Of a DNA stretch of 33,167 nucleotides, positions 7,458 to 14,995 are shown piece by piece. Under the pieces are notes generated by a model. That model was not told the origin of the DNA. It saw only the letters and a list, made by a program, of their open reading frames with translations, and did not search any database. The stretch covers positions 1-33,167 of the forward strand of contig JACNKQ010000050.1 of assembly GCA_014381945.1 (NCBI GenBank), written 5' to 3'. Each line of letters starts with the position of its first letter. The stretch's first letter is position 1. A program made the translations under genes and the position numbers. The DNA comes from Actinomycetota bacterium (GTDB lineage: Bacteria; Actinomycetota; Acidimicrobiia; Acidimicrobiales; MedAcidi-G1).

Positions 7458-8627
7458 TCAGGCGGCGTCAGCCGCCGGGTCCCAGGCGGTCAGATCGGCC
7501 AGGCGGGGGTCGTTGGAGAAGACCTCGACGATCGGATGCTTCATTCCGAGGCGCCGCATAAGCTTGCGCACCTCGAGCTCCTCATCCCAGAGCACGAGGC
7601 TCACCACCAGGCCGGACTCGCCGGCCCGTGCCGTGCGACCGGACCTGTGAACATAGGTCTTGGCATCGGAGGGCGGATCGTGGTGGATGACCACGTCGAC
7701 ATCGTCGACATGGATGCCCCTGGCGGCTACATCGGTCGCCACGAGGGCCTTGATCCTGCCGGAGGAGAAGTCGCGCAACGACTTCTCGCGCTTCTCCTGG
7801 CGCAGGTCTCCGTGGATGGGTGCTGCGTCGACCCCCTCGTCCTGGAGTGCCTGGGCCAACTTGTCGGCACCCCAACGCGTGCGGGTGAAGATGATCGTGC
7901 GGTTGGACGACTCGATGATGGCGGCGGCCACCCTCACGCGGTCCATCCGGTGGACGGCGAGGAACCGGTGCTCCATCTCTGCAACGGTGGGTTCTTCGCC
8001 GTCGATGGCGTACATCGCCGGATCGTTCTGGTAGCGGCTGATGAGTCCGGCGGTCATCCCGTCGAGCGTGGCCGAGAACAGCAACGTCTGGTGCTCGCCC
8101 TCGATGCCGCGCAGGATCCATTCGACCTGTGGCATGAAGCCCATGTCGGCCATGCGGTCCGCCTCGTCGATGACGATCCGCTCGATGCCCGCCACGGAGA
8201 GTTCCTTGCGCTCGATGAGGTCGATCATGCGGCCCGGGGTGGCGACCACGAACTCGACGCCCCGCTTCAGGGCAGCGATCTGCTTCTCGATGGGGGCGCC
8301 GCCGTAGATGGCGTGGATGCGGATGCCCCGGCGAGCAGCCAACGGCTCGAGTTCGCGGCAGACCTGGACCGCCAGTTCGCGTGTGGGCACCAGGGCAAGG
8401 CCCGTCGGGCGCCCCGGCTGGGCCTTCGACAACAACTGTATGAGCGGCAGGCCGAAGGCCAGCGTCTTGCCAGAGCCTGTCTTGGCCTTTCCGCAGACGT
8501 CGCGGCCGGCCAGGCCGTCGGAGATCGTGAGGGACTGGATTGCGAACGGTGTCTCGATGCCCCGTTCGGAGAGAGCGGACACCAGATCGGCGTCCACGCC
8601 CAGGTCGGCAAACCCGGTGGTGGTCAT
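7458..8627 (-). CDS. DEAD-box ATP-dependent RNA helicase (RhlE-like)
   Basis: A compact 389-residue DEAD-box helicase that remodels RNA duplexes, typically in ribosome assembly or mRNA decay. Motifs in order are the Q motif (F28..Q31), Walker A AKTGSGKT (48-55), PTREL (81-85), TPGR (130-133), DEAD (154-157), SAT (185-187), then in the second domain IIFTRT, ATDVAARGIHV and HRSGRTARAG. The C-terminal extension is short, without an RNA-binding domain or basic tail, so it is closest to minimal RhlE/CshA-type cores. It is preceded by a leader of about 130 nt able to form competing hairpins, a pattern often seen in cold-responsive helicase genes. The methylase follows 17 nt downstream. Confidence 0.93.
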   Translation of the reverse strand: MTTTGFADLGVDADLVSALSERGIETPFAIQSLTISDGLAGRDVCGKAKTGSGKTLAFGLPLIQLLSKAQPGRPTGLALVPTRELAVQVCRELEPLAARRGIRIHAIYGGAPIEKQIAALKRGVEFVVATPGRMIDLIERKELSVAGIERIVIDEADRMADMGFMPQVEWILRGIEGEHQTLLFSATLDGMTAGLISRYQNDPAMYAIDGEEPTVAEMEHRFLAVHRMDRVRVAAAIIESSNRTIIFTRTRWGADKLAQALQDEGVDAAPIHGDLRQEKREKSLRDFSSGRIKALVATDVAARGIHVDDVDVVIHHDPPSDAKTYVHRSGRTARAGESGLVVSLVLWDEELEVRKLMRRLGMKHPIVEVFSNDPRLADLTAWDPAADAA

Positions 8628-8660
8628 GTGTACCTGTTCCCGGCAGCCTGGCCGCCGTGT

Positions 8661-8710
8661 TCGTCACCCGCAACGAAGAGCGGGTCACGTCACCTTTCTC
8701 CGGGTGACGA
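8661..8710 (-). promoter_or_regulatory. Structured helicase leader with competing stems
   Basis: Arms 8661-8670 and 8701-8710 (TCGTCACCCG and CGGGTGACGA) are a perfect 10-bp inverted repeat with a 30-nt loop. The same bases can instead form two local stems: ACCCGC/GCGGGT (8666-8671 with 8680-8685) and CGTCACC/GGTGACG (8688-8694 with 8703-8709). The folds exclude one another, which would suit a temperature- or feedback-controlled leader. Regulation is inferred from structure only. Confidence 0.55.
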
Positions 8711-8762
8711 GGATGTCCGGGGCCGACACACCAGCGGTCGACTCTGCCCGAACGTTGCCCCC

Positions 8763-8785
8763 ACCCTATCGGAACGGCGCCGTTC
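8763..8785 (-). promoter_or_regulatory. Probable helicase promoter with 14-bp palindrome
   Basis: TAGGGT (8768-8763) is a plausible -10 box. Directly upstream is GAACGGCGCCGTTC (8772-8785), a perfect 14-bp palindrome that would sit across the spacer and -35 region and so could be an operator. It resembles a LexA box (GAAC..GTTC) but has 6 rather than 4 central bases, so LexA binding is not claimed. Confidence 0.45.
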
Positions 8786-9050
8786 AGCCCTCCATGACCC
8801 GTCCGTCCCTTACAACGACCCCTTCTGCAGCCAACCGGCGGGCCTGATCCGCCTCCAGTCCGGGAACCAGTCGGCCCGTGGTGGTCACGACCCGCCACCA
8901 CGGATGGCCCTCGTGGGTGCGCAGGAAGCGGCCGACCGCACGGTGCGCCCCGGGGAACCCCGCTTCGACCGCCACCTCCCCATAGGTGACGACCTCGCCG
9001 GGACCCAGTGCATCAAGCACCCGACCGATCGCCTCCTCGAAGGGGGTCAT
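8784..9050 (-). CDS. Alkyltransferase-like protein (ATL, MGMT-fold DNA-binding)
   Basis: An 88-residue protein consisting of the DNA-binding domain of O6-alkylguanine transferases. The winged-helix part (TYGEVAVEAGFPGAHRAVGRFLR) is clear. The reactive PCHRV box is replaced by PWWRVV (50-55), with Trp at the alkyl-acceptor Cys. Proteins of this kind (Atl1, eAtl) cannot remove the alkyl group; they bind O6-alkylguanine and hand the lesion to nucleotide excision repair. The length is typical of ATLs. It lies 13 nt after the cyclase gene, as the last member of an lgt-cyclase-atl unit. An unrelated DNA-binding role cannot be excluded. Confidence 0.9.
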   Translation of the reverse strand: MTPFEEAIGRVLDALGPGEVVTYGEVAVEAGFPGAHRAVGRFLRTHEGHPWWRVVTTTGRLVPGLEADQARRLAAEGVVVRDGRVMEG

Positions 9051-9063
9051 CGGTGTCCGGGGG

Positions 9064-9600
9064 TCAGGAATCGACGTGGCCGCCCTCGGGGAGCAGCCTC
9101 ACGACGGGCACCGGTTCGGCGAACCCGCTGATCTCGAGATCGCCGACCGGCTCTATCTCGGAGTTGACGAGGAGCGACGACACGAGCGAGGCCGGCGCCA
9201 GGACCTGATGTGACTCGGCGATGTCGCAAAGGCGCGAGGCCAGGTTGACGGCATCGCCGATGTGGTCCTCGCCCTCCACCAACAGCACCGGCCCCTTGGC
9301 GATGCCGGCCCGCAGTTTGAGCGGAGATCCGCTCATGTCGATCACGCCCTCGATCTCGATGATCACCTCGACCGTGCGCTCCGGCTCGGTCCCGACGAGC
9401 ATCGCTCCGTCGCCCAGCCACTTGGCGATACGGACGCCCTTCTTGGCTGCGATCTGACGAACCGAAGACTTGAAGGCATGCAGGACATCGAGCGCCGCAC
9501 CGTCGCCCTCCGAGTCGATGAACGATGTGAAGCCCGAGAGGTCGATGAACGCGAAGGTGCGGTCGACCCGCTGGTACTCGTCACCCGAAGCGTTCCTCAT
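9064..9600 (-). CDS. Class III adenylate/guanylate cyclase domain protein
   Basis: A 178-residue protein that is essentially one class III nucleotide cyclase domain, with no receptor, HAMP or membrane part. Metal-binding aspartates are D20 in FAFIDLSGFT and D64 in KWLGDGAML, preceded by the substrate-selecting lysine K60. N119 and R123 in GDAVNLASRL are the transition-state pair. The key residues are all present, so an active homodimer making cAMP is plausible, but some single-domain relatives are inactive or have other roles. It overlaps the lgt stop by 4 nt (ATGA) and precedes atl, so it is likely co-translated with lgt. The link with lipoprotein modification is unexplained. Confidence 0.88.
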   Translation of the reverse strand: MRNASGDEYQRVDRTFAFIDLSGFTSFIDSEGDGAALDVLHAFKSSVRQIAAKKGVRIAKWLGDGAMLVGTEPERTVEVIIEIEGVIDMSGSPLKLRAGIAKGPVLLVEGEDHIGDAVNLASRLCDIAESHQVLAPASLVSSLLVNSEIEPVGDLEISGFAEPVPVVRLLPEGGHVDS

Positions 9601-10388
9601 GCTGCGTCACGGTAGTTCCGACCGGTCGCAGCCACAGCACCGCCGACGACGATGGCGACGAGGCTCATCCATATGTTCACCCGCACGCCGGCGACCAGCG
9701 AGGCGTGGTCGATTCGCAGGCTCTCGACCCAGAGTCGGCCCAGGCCGTAGCCGCACACCCAAAGGCCGATGAGGCGACCAGGCTTCAGCACGCCACGGCG
9801 GTCCACACGAACCAGGACGGCCGCAAGGGCCAGGTTCCACAGACCCTCGTACAGGAACGTGGGGTGGAAGGTCTCGACAGCCAGGTGGGCTGCCGGACGG
9901 TGGTCGGTGTCGATGCTCAGGCCCCACGGCAGGTCGGTGGGCCGCCCGAAGAGCTCCTGGTTGAACCAGTTGCCCCAGCGGCCGATTGCCTGGGCAACCG
10001 GCAGGGTCGGGACCAGGGCGTCGAGCACCTTCGGCATCGAGATGCCCTGACGGCGGGCGATGAGCACGCCGACGATGACCCCGGCGGCCAGGCCTCCCGG
10101 GATGCCGAGCCCGCCCTGCCAGACGGCAGGCACGTCCTGCCAGCGGCCGCGGAACTTCTGCCAGTCGGTGGCCACGTGGTACAGGCGCGACCCGATGAGC
10201 CCGGCCGGCACGGCCCAGACGGCGATCGTCGCAATGTGGTCGGCGGTGCCGCCCTTGTCCACCCACCGTCGCTGGCCCCAGGAGACGGCCACCATCACGC
10301 CGAGGGCGATCATGATGCCGTAGCCGCGGATCTCGAGCGGCCCCAGGCCGAAGGAGCCCGCCGAAGGGCTGGGAATCGCCGCGATCAC
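9597..10388 (-). CDS. lgt: Prolipoprotein diacylglyceryl transferase
   Basis: Integral membrane enzyme that moves diacylglycerol from phosphatidylglycerol to the lipobox Cys of prelipoproteins. The 263-residue sequence has several hydrophobic segments and the Lgt signature GRWGNWFNQELFG at 136-148, preceded by the GGLGIPGG loop (92-99) and followed by HPTFLYEGLWNL. The length is standard. The start is GTG at 10388, overlapping the acyl-CoA dehydrogenase stop by 4 nt, and its own stop overlaps the cyclase start. In many actinobacteria lgt lies near trp genes; here it is between a flavin dehydrogenase and signalling/repair genes. Confidence 0.97.
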   Translation of the reverse strand: MIAAIPSPSAGSFGLGPLEIRGYGIMIALGVMVAVSWGQRRWVDKGGTADHIATIAVWAVPAGLIGSRLYHVATDWQKFRGRWQDVPAVWQGGLGIPGGLAAGVIVGVLIARRQGISMPKVLDALVPTLPVAQAIGRWGNWFNQELFGRPTDLPWGLSIDTDHRPAAHLAVETFHPTFLYEGLWNLALAAVLVRVDRRGVLKPGRLIGLWVCGYGLGRLWVESLRIDHASLVAGVRVNIWMSLVAIVVGGAVAATGRNYRDAA

Positions 10389-12193
10389 GTCAGGGGCTCA
10401 GCAAAGCGGTCGGCGCCGAGCGCCATCAGGTCGTCGAAGCCGGCGGTCACGGAGCCGAGGCGACCCCGGACCAGCGGCAGGTGCTGTTCGGCCCAGAACC
10501 GGGCGATCACGACCTTGTCCGCCAGGGCAGGATCGTCGTCGCCCGCGTCGGTACGGGCCCTGGCCGCCAGCGCCAGTCGGGCGAGCAGCCATCCGCCGAG
10601 GAGGTCTCCGAACATGCGCAGGTAGGGCGTGGCCCCGGCCAGCGCATGGCGGGGGTCGGCGAGGCCGTGCTCCATGAGCCAATCGGTGGCCTGGCGGAGG
10701 GCGTCGAGACCGTCGGCCAGGCCGCTGCGGATCGAGGCGAAGTCGTCACCCGCCGCCGTCAGAGCCACATCGAGGCTGCCGATCTCGTCGAGGAGGCCCT
10801 TCACGACCGCTCCACCGCCCATCGGGAGCTTCCGGCCGACCAGGTCCATGGCCTGGATGCCGTTGGTGCCCTCGTAGATGGGCGAGATGCGGGAATCGCG
10901 CAGGATCTGGGCCGCACCGGTCTCCTCGATGTAGCCGTAGCCGCCATGCACCTGGATTCCGATCGAGGCCATCTCGACGCCGAGGTCCGTGCTCCAGGCC
11001 TTGGAGATCGGGGTGAAGAGCTCGGCCCGGTCAGCGGCCGCCTGCCGGATGTCGGCGTCAGAATGGCGGGCGGCGACGTCGTTGGTCGCTGCGTTGAGGT
11101 ACAGCAGGCAGCGCATGGCGTCGACCGATGCGCGCATCGTGAGGAGCATGCGCCGAACATCGGGGTGTTCGACTATGGGCGATGACTCGCCCTTCGGGGC
11201 ACCGACTGCGCGTCCCTGTCTGCGCTCGCGGGCGAAGCCGGCCGCCAGTTGAAGGGCCCGCTCCGACACGGCGAGGCCCTCGATGCCGACGCCGAGGCGG
11301 GCGTTGTTCATCATCGTGAACATGATCCGCATGCCCTGGTGCTCCTCGCCGATGAGGTAGCCCACGGCGCCGTCCCCGGCTTCGCCGTAGGACATCACGC
11401 AGGTCGGGCTGGCGTGGAGGCCGAGCTTGTGCTCGACGGATACGCAGGTGAGGTCGTTGCGATCGCCGATGCCGCCGTCCTCGTCGACGAGGTACTTGGG
11501 CACCACGAAGCAGGAGATGCCCCGGGTGCCCGGCGGGCTGGCGGGCGTGCGGGCGAGCACGAGGTGGATGATGTTGTCGGTCAGCTCGTGCTCGCCGAAC
11601 GTGATGAAGATCTTGGTGCCGAAGATGCGGTGGGTGCCGTCGGCCTGCGGTTCCGCCCTCGTCGTGAGCGCACCGACGTCGGAACCCGCCTGGGGTTCCG
11701 TGAGGTTCATGGTGCCGGTCCACTCTCCGGAGACCATCCGCGGCAGGAAGGCCTCCTTGAGGTGCTCGTCCCCGAACGTCTGGATGGCGTCGATGGCGCC
11801 GACCGTCAGGAGCGGCCCCATGGTCCAGGACCGGCAGGCCGTGCCGAGCAACTCGGTCATCACGGTCTGGATCAGCGCCGGGAAGCCACCACCGCCGTAG
11901 TCGGGGTCCTGGGTCACGGCGCCCCATCCTGCGGCCAGGTACCGGTCGTAGGCGTCGTGGAAGGCCTGCGGGACCGTGACGACGCCATCGGTTACCGAGC
12001 AGCCCTCGGCGTCGCCGATGCGGTGGGTCGGAGCGACGACCTCCTCCACGAAGCGGCCGAACTCGTCGAGCACGCCATCGACGGTTTCGGGGTCCACGTG
12101 TTCGAAACCCGGCAGGCCACAGATGCCTTCCAGATCGGCGACCTCGCGCAGGACGAGGCGGATGTCGGCCAGCGGTGCCCGGTAGTCGCTCAC
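10385..12193 (-). CDS. Acyl-CoA dehydrogenase, DmdC-like long form
   Basis: A 602-residue FAD acyl-CoA dehydrogenase with the extra C-terminal domain of the FadE5/DmdC group. The N-terminal block YRAPLADIRLVL (4-15) is typical of 3-methylmercaptopropionyl-CoA dehydrogenase (DmdC). Other marks are TEPQAGSDVG (165-174) at the flavin site, VHGGYGY (415-421) and the catalytic base E441 in IYEGTNGIQAMDL. Family members oxidise either methylthiopropionyl-CoA from DMSP or ordinary acyl-CoAs, and the substrate cannot be fixed from sequence. No other dmd gene is nearby. The frame is open to 12439, but the GTG at 12193 matches the family N-terminus and follows a -10 box by 7 nt, so the transcript is probably leaderless. 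Confidence 0.9.
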   Translation of the reverse strand: MSDYRAPLADIRLVLREVADLEGICGLPGFEHVDPETVDGVLDEFGRFVEEVVAPTHRIGDAEGCSVTDGVVTVPQAFHDAYDRYLAAGWGAVTQDPDYGGGGFPALIQTVMTELLGTACRSWTMGPLLTVGAIDAIQTFGDEHLKEAFLPRMVSGEWTGTMNLTEPQAGSDVGALTTRAEPQADGTHRIFGTKIFITFGEHELTDNIIHLVLARTPASPPGTRGISCFVVPKYLVDEDGGIGDRNDLTCVSVEHKLGLHASPTCVMSYGEAGDGAVGYLIGEEHQGMRIMFTMMNNARLGVGIEGLAVSERALQLAAGFARERRQGRAVGAPKGESSPIVEHPDVRRMLLTMRASVDAMRCLLYLNAATNDVAARHSDADIRQAAADRAELFTPISKAWSTDLGVEMASIGIQVHGGYGYIEETGAAQILRDSRISPIYEGTNGIQAMDLVGRKLPMGGGAVVKGLLDEIGSLDVALTAAGDDFASIRSGLADGLDALRQATDWLMEHGLADPRHALAGATPYLRMFGDLLGGWLLARLALAARARTDAGDDDPALADKVVIARFWAEQHLPLVRGRLGSVTAGFDDLMALGADRFAEPLT

Positions 12194-12200
12194 GGCTTGC

Positions 12201-12206
12201 AGAATA
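12201..12206 (-). promoter_or_regulatory. -10 box of leaderless acyl-CoA dehydrogenase transcript
   Basis: TATTCT on the minus strand ends 7 nt before the GTG at 12193, so transcription would begin at or next to the start codon. No ribosome binding site is present. No convincing -35 hexamer is seen in the GC-rich stretch behind it. Confidence 0.5.
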
Positions 12207-12245
12207 CCGCCGTAGCCACCCGCTGCCCGTGGCGGGCCCCGACAC

Positions 12246-12276
12246 CTGACCCCCGGCGAGACCGCTCCCGTACACT
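12246..12276 (+). promoter_or_regulatory. Promoter of the 12.3-17.0 kb operon
   Basis: CTGACC (12246-12251) and TACACT (12271-12276) are separated by 19 bp, the same hexamers and spacing as in the metX promoter. The start site should fall on or next to A12283, the first base of an ATG. Confidence 0.6.
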
Positions 12277-12282
12277 CCCCGG

Positions 12283-12324
12283 ATGACCGCCATCGCCCCC
12301 ATCCGGTCCGGTATCCGACGATGA
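12283..12324 (+). CDS. Leaderless 13-codon mini-ORF (uORF)
   Basis: The ATG at 12283 lies 6 nt after the -10 box, so the mRNA should begin with this codon and need no ribosome binding site. It encodes MTAIAPIRSGIRR and stops at TGA 12322-12324, which overlaps the ATG of the 572-residue gene (ATGA at 12321). The overlap would hand terminating ribosomes to the main gene, which itself lacks a Shine-Dalgarno sequence. The last two sense codons are both CGA, an uncommon arginine codon here, so ribosome pausing could tune expression. Expression and regulation are inferred; the reading frame and the overlap are direct observations. Confidence 0.5.
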   Translation: MTAIAPIRSGIRR

Positions 12325-14039
12325 ACGGGACGGCAGTCCGACTCCGCGGCCTCGACGAGTTGCTGTCGGACCGACGCCGCGAACTCCGGTCCCCGGAGGT
12401 TGTCATGGCGCCCCGCCAACTGGGCGCCGCACGGCTCACCCGCTACAGCTTCAGCCGCACCCTGCTGCGGCGGGCGGCACGCGAGGGCTGGCGGTCCCGC
12501 CTGGTAGAGCTCGAGATGGACGCTGAGGGTCGCGGCCACGCCATCTACCGCACCGAAATCAACGGTCGGGAGTTCGACTTCGTGGCCTTCACCACCACGA
12601 TCGACGAGTCGCTCCACACCGACCGGGTAATCGCCGAGGCCTGGGAGGTGAGCGGCGCCCTCGTCGATGGAGCCGTCGACGCCGACTACCTCGAGGTGCT
12701 GCGCCGGGAGGTGCCACGCCAGGAGGACGCCCGCCTGGACCCGCGGGTCCTCGTCCTGACGCGCGGCAATCGCAGCGTCCGCTTCTTCGGCTACCTGGTC
12801 GACCGGTTGGCCGCCGGCCTCCAGCCTGAGGTCGACAAGGTGGCCGACGCGGGCTACATCCTGCGCAGCACCGCCTTCTACGGGAACGGCAAGTTCGGCA
12901 TGCGCTCCTACCTCGGCTACCCGGAGGGCCACCCCCTGCGTGCTCCCTACCGGGCGCAGTTCCTGTGCGCCTGGTTGTTCCGGGAACTCGGCTACGACCA
13001 GGTCGAGTACTGCGCCGGCGTGCGCGGCGGCGACACCGCAGCCCGCTTCGGGGGCGACTGGCGGCACTACTTCGGTCTCGGCAACGCCACCGGCCTCGGG
13101 CTGGTCCCCTACGCCTTCAAGCATCCCCGGATCCTCAACGCCTGGGCCGGGGTCCGCGAACTGGCGCTCGCCAACGTCCGGGCGCTCCCCGCCACCCCGG
13201 AGCGCCTCGACGCCCTGCGCCGCTGGACCGACCGGGCGTTCGTCCACTTCACGACCCTCGGTGGTGCCGACCGGCCGCCGTGGCTGGGGCCGGCCTCGAT
13301 CGCGGAACGGGCACGCCTCGTCCGTGCACGGATCGACGAGTTCGCCGACGGGCCCGCCCCGTTCGAGGCCCTGTACCGCTGGTCCGAGGACCAGGACGTC
13401 GAGACCGGCGAACTCGTCGTCTCGCTCCTCATCGAACTCGACGAAGGGCTCGACGACGACCTGGTCGACGACCTCCTGCGCGTCGACGAGGAGGTCGTGG
13501 TCGATCCGCTCACGACAACCGGCGACCTGCGGCGCCTGTTCGATGAGCGCTACCCCTGGCTCGATGACCTCGGACTCGACGGGACCGGCGAGGGGCACTA
13601 CTGGTGGGTTATCTCCGACAACAGCGACGAGCCGCGGCGGGCCGAGCGCTCCGTGCTCTCACCCGACAACCACGATGTGGCGATCGACGTGGCCCGCCGT
13701 CTCCATGCCCTGCGATGCAGCCTCGACGAGCTGCCGGGAGACACCGCCGTCGGCACCCTGCTCGCCGAGCGCCCCCGCCACGGCAACGCCGTCCTGCGGC
13801 TACTCGGCAACGACCAGCCCTATGGCGAACCACGCGACAACGCCTGCGCCGCCGACTTCCTTCCGCTCGAACTCCAGCGCTTCCAGTTGGCGATGTACGG
13901 CATGGACAACTTCTCGCCGAAGTCCACCGACTGGCTGCGGGTGACGCTGTTCCAGGGGGCGCCCCGCATCGACGACCTCGGCCCCGACACGACCGACGAC
14001 TGGGTGTGGCCGCCACGCCCCACGGAGGCTTCCCCATGA
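12321..14039 (+). CDS. Uncharacterised 572-residue protein, first gene of the cluster
   Basis: A large soluble protein of no family I recognise. There is no signal peptide, membrane segment or nucleotide-binding loop. Distinct blocks that may mark an active site are STAFYGNGKFGMRSY (183-197), YCAGVRGGDTAARFGGDWRHYFGLGNATG (230-258, where the acidic and aromatic residues stand out) and MDNFSPKSTDWLRVT near the C-terminus. A very acidic segment covers about 372-396. Its stop overlaps the dipeptidase start by 4 nt and its own start overlaps the mini-ORF stop, so the three are coupled. Strong GC-rich third positions argue for a real gene. Together with the following oxidoreductase it may serve an unknown catabolic route. 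Confidence 0.85.
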   Translation: MNGTAVRLRGLDELLSDRRRELRSPEVVMAPRQLGAARLTRYSFSRTLLRRAAREGWRSRLVELEMDAEGRGHAIYRTEINGREFDFVAFTTTIDESLHTDRVIAEAWEVSGALVDGAVDADYLEVLRREVPRQEDARLDPRVLVLTRGNRSVRFFGYLVDRLAAGLQPEVDKVADAGYILRSTAFYGNGKFGMRSYLGYPEGHPLRAPYRAQFLCAWLFRELGYDQVEYCAGVRGGDTAARFGGDWRHYFGLGNATGLGLVPYAFKHPRILNAWAGVRELALANVRALPATPERLDALRRWTDRAFVHFTTLGGADRPPWLGPASIAERARLVRARIDEFADGPAPFEALYRWSEDQDVETGELVVSLLIELDEGLDDDLVDDLLRVDEEVVVDPLTTTGDLRRLFDERYPWLDDLGLDGTGEGHYWWVISDNSDEPRRAERSVLSPDNHDVAIDVARRLHALRCSLDELPGDTAVGTLLAERPRHGNAVLRLLGNDQPYGEPRDNACAADFLPLELQRFQLAMYGMDNFSPKSTDWLRVTLFQGAPRIDDLGPDTTDDWVWPPRPTEASP

Positions 14040-14989
14040 TCATCGACGGCCTCCAGATCAACGACTGGAGCCGGCCGGTCGTCGAGCAGGTGCGCTCCGG
14101 CGGCATCGACGTCGTCCACGCGACCTGTGGAGTCTGGGAGGACATGGCCGGCACCTTGACCCGCATCGGTTCGTGGCGGCACTTCGCCCGCCAGAACGCC
14201 GACTTGGTCCGCATCGTCACGAGCGTCGCCGATATCGAGCAGGCCGCCTCGGACGACGTGCTCGGCATCGTGCTGGGCTTCCAGAACAGCTCGATGCTGG
14301 GCGACGACCCCGAGATGGCCGGCATCTTCGCCGACGTCGGCGTCCGCGTCATCCAGCTCACCTACAACATCGCCAACCACCTGGGGTCGAGCTGCTGGGA
14401 ACCCCACGACGGGGGCCTGACGCGGGCCGGCCACCGCATGGTCGCCGCCCTCGACGACGCCGGCGTCCTCATCGACATCTCCCACGTGGGCAACGCGACC
14501 GGCCGTGACGCCATCGACGCCTCGGCCAACCCGATCGCCGTCACCCACGGCAACCCGGCCTCGTTCTGCGACTCGCCCCGCAACAAGCCCGACGACCTAA
14601 TCCGGGCCCTCGCCGACCGCGACGGCATCATCGGCTGCACGCTGTACCCACTTTTCATGGGCGGCGCCGACGTACCCCGCTCCACCTACTGCCGGATGCT
14701 CGCCGACCTGGCCGACATGGTCGGCGTCGAACACGTCGCCATCGGAACCGACGCCGTCGTCGGCTGGAGCCCCGACGCCCTCGGCTGGATGCGCAACGGA
14801 CGGTGGAACCGCCCCAAGAACCCCGACGAGGTCCCGCCGTTCCCGCCCTGGCCGGCGTGGTTCCAGGGCCCCCAGGACTTCCCCTCCCTCGCCGAGGGGC
14901 TCGACGAGGTCGGCTTCCTCCCCGAGGAGCGCGACGCCGTCCTCGGCGACAACTGGATGCGCCTGTTCGGACAGGTCTTCGGAGGCTGA
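14036..14989 (+). CDS. Peptidase M19 (membrane dipeptidase) family protein with incomplete metal site
   Basis: A 317-residue TIM-barrel protein of the renal-dipeptidase (M19) family, without signal peptide. Canonical enzymes hold two zinc ions through HxD near the N-terminus, a bridging Glu, two His and an Asp. Here the N-terminus reads IIDGLQINDW (2-11) with no HxD, and the bridging position reads GFQN (81-84). H150 (DISH), H171 (VTHGN) and D239 (IGTDA) are kept. The same replacements occur, as I recall, in the M19 proteins encoded beside dimethylglycine and choline breakdown genes of Pseudomonas (PA5396-type), whose reaction is unclear. A role as an amidohydrolase for a small molecule is more likely than as a general dipeptidase. 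It overlaps the preceding stop (ATGA). Confidence 0.88.
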   Translation: MIIDGLQINDWSRPVVEQVRSGGIDVVHATCGVWEDMAGTLTRIGSWRHFARQNADLVRIVTSVADIEQAASDDVLGIVLGFQNSSMLGDDPEMAGIFADVGVRVIQLTYNIANHLGSSCWEPHDGGLTRAGHRMVAALDDAGVLIDISHVGNATGRDAIDASANPIAVTHGNPASFCDSPRNKPDDLIRALADRDGIIGCTLYPLFMGGADVPRSTYCRMLADLADMVGVEHVAIGTDAVVGWSPDALGWMRNGRWNRPKNPDEVPPFPPWPAWFQGPQDFPSLAEGLDEVGFLPEERDAVLGDNWMRLFGQVFGG

Positions 14990-14995
14990 CGGGCC

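Noticed and set aside
8772-8785. GAACGGCGCCGTTC as a LexA box for the helicase gene
   Set aside because: The half-sites are separated by 6 bases, whereas the four convincing LexA boxes in this window all have 4. It is kept only as an unassigned palindrome.
12194-12439. N-terminal extension of the acyl-CoA dehydrogenase to 12439
   Set aside because: It would overlap the divergent operon promoter, the mini-ORF and the 572-residue gene, and the residues do not match the family, whose N-terminus is at GTG 12193.
11058-13598. 846-codon open frame on the minus strand across the dehydrogenase and the 572-residue gene
   Set aside because: It is a GC-driven shadow frame with low-complexity Arg/Pro/Gly/His translation, and it overlaps two well-supported genes on both strands.
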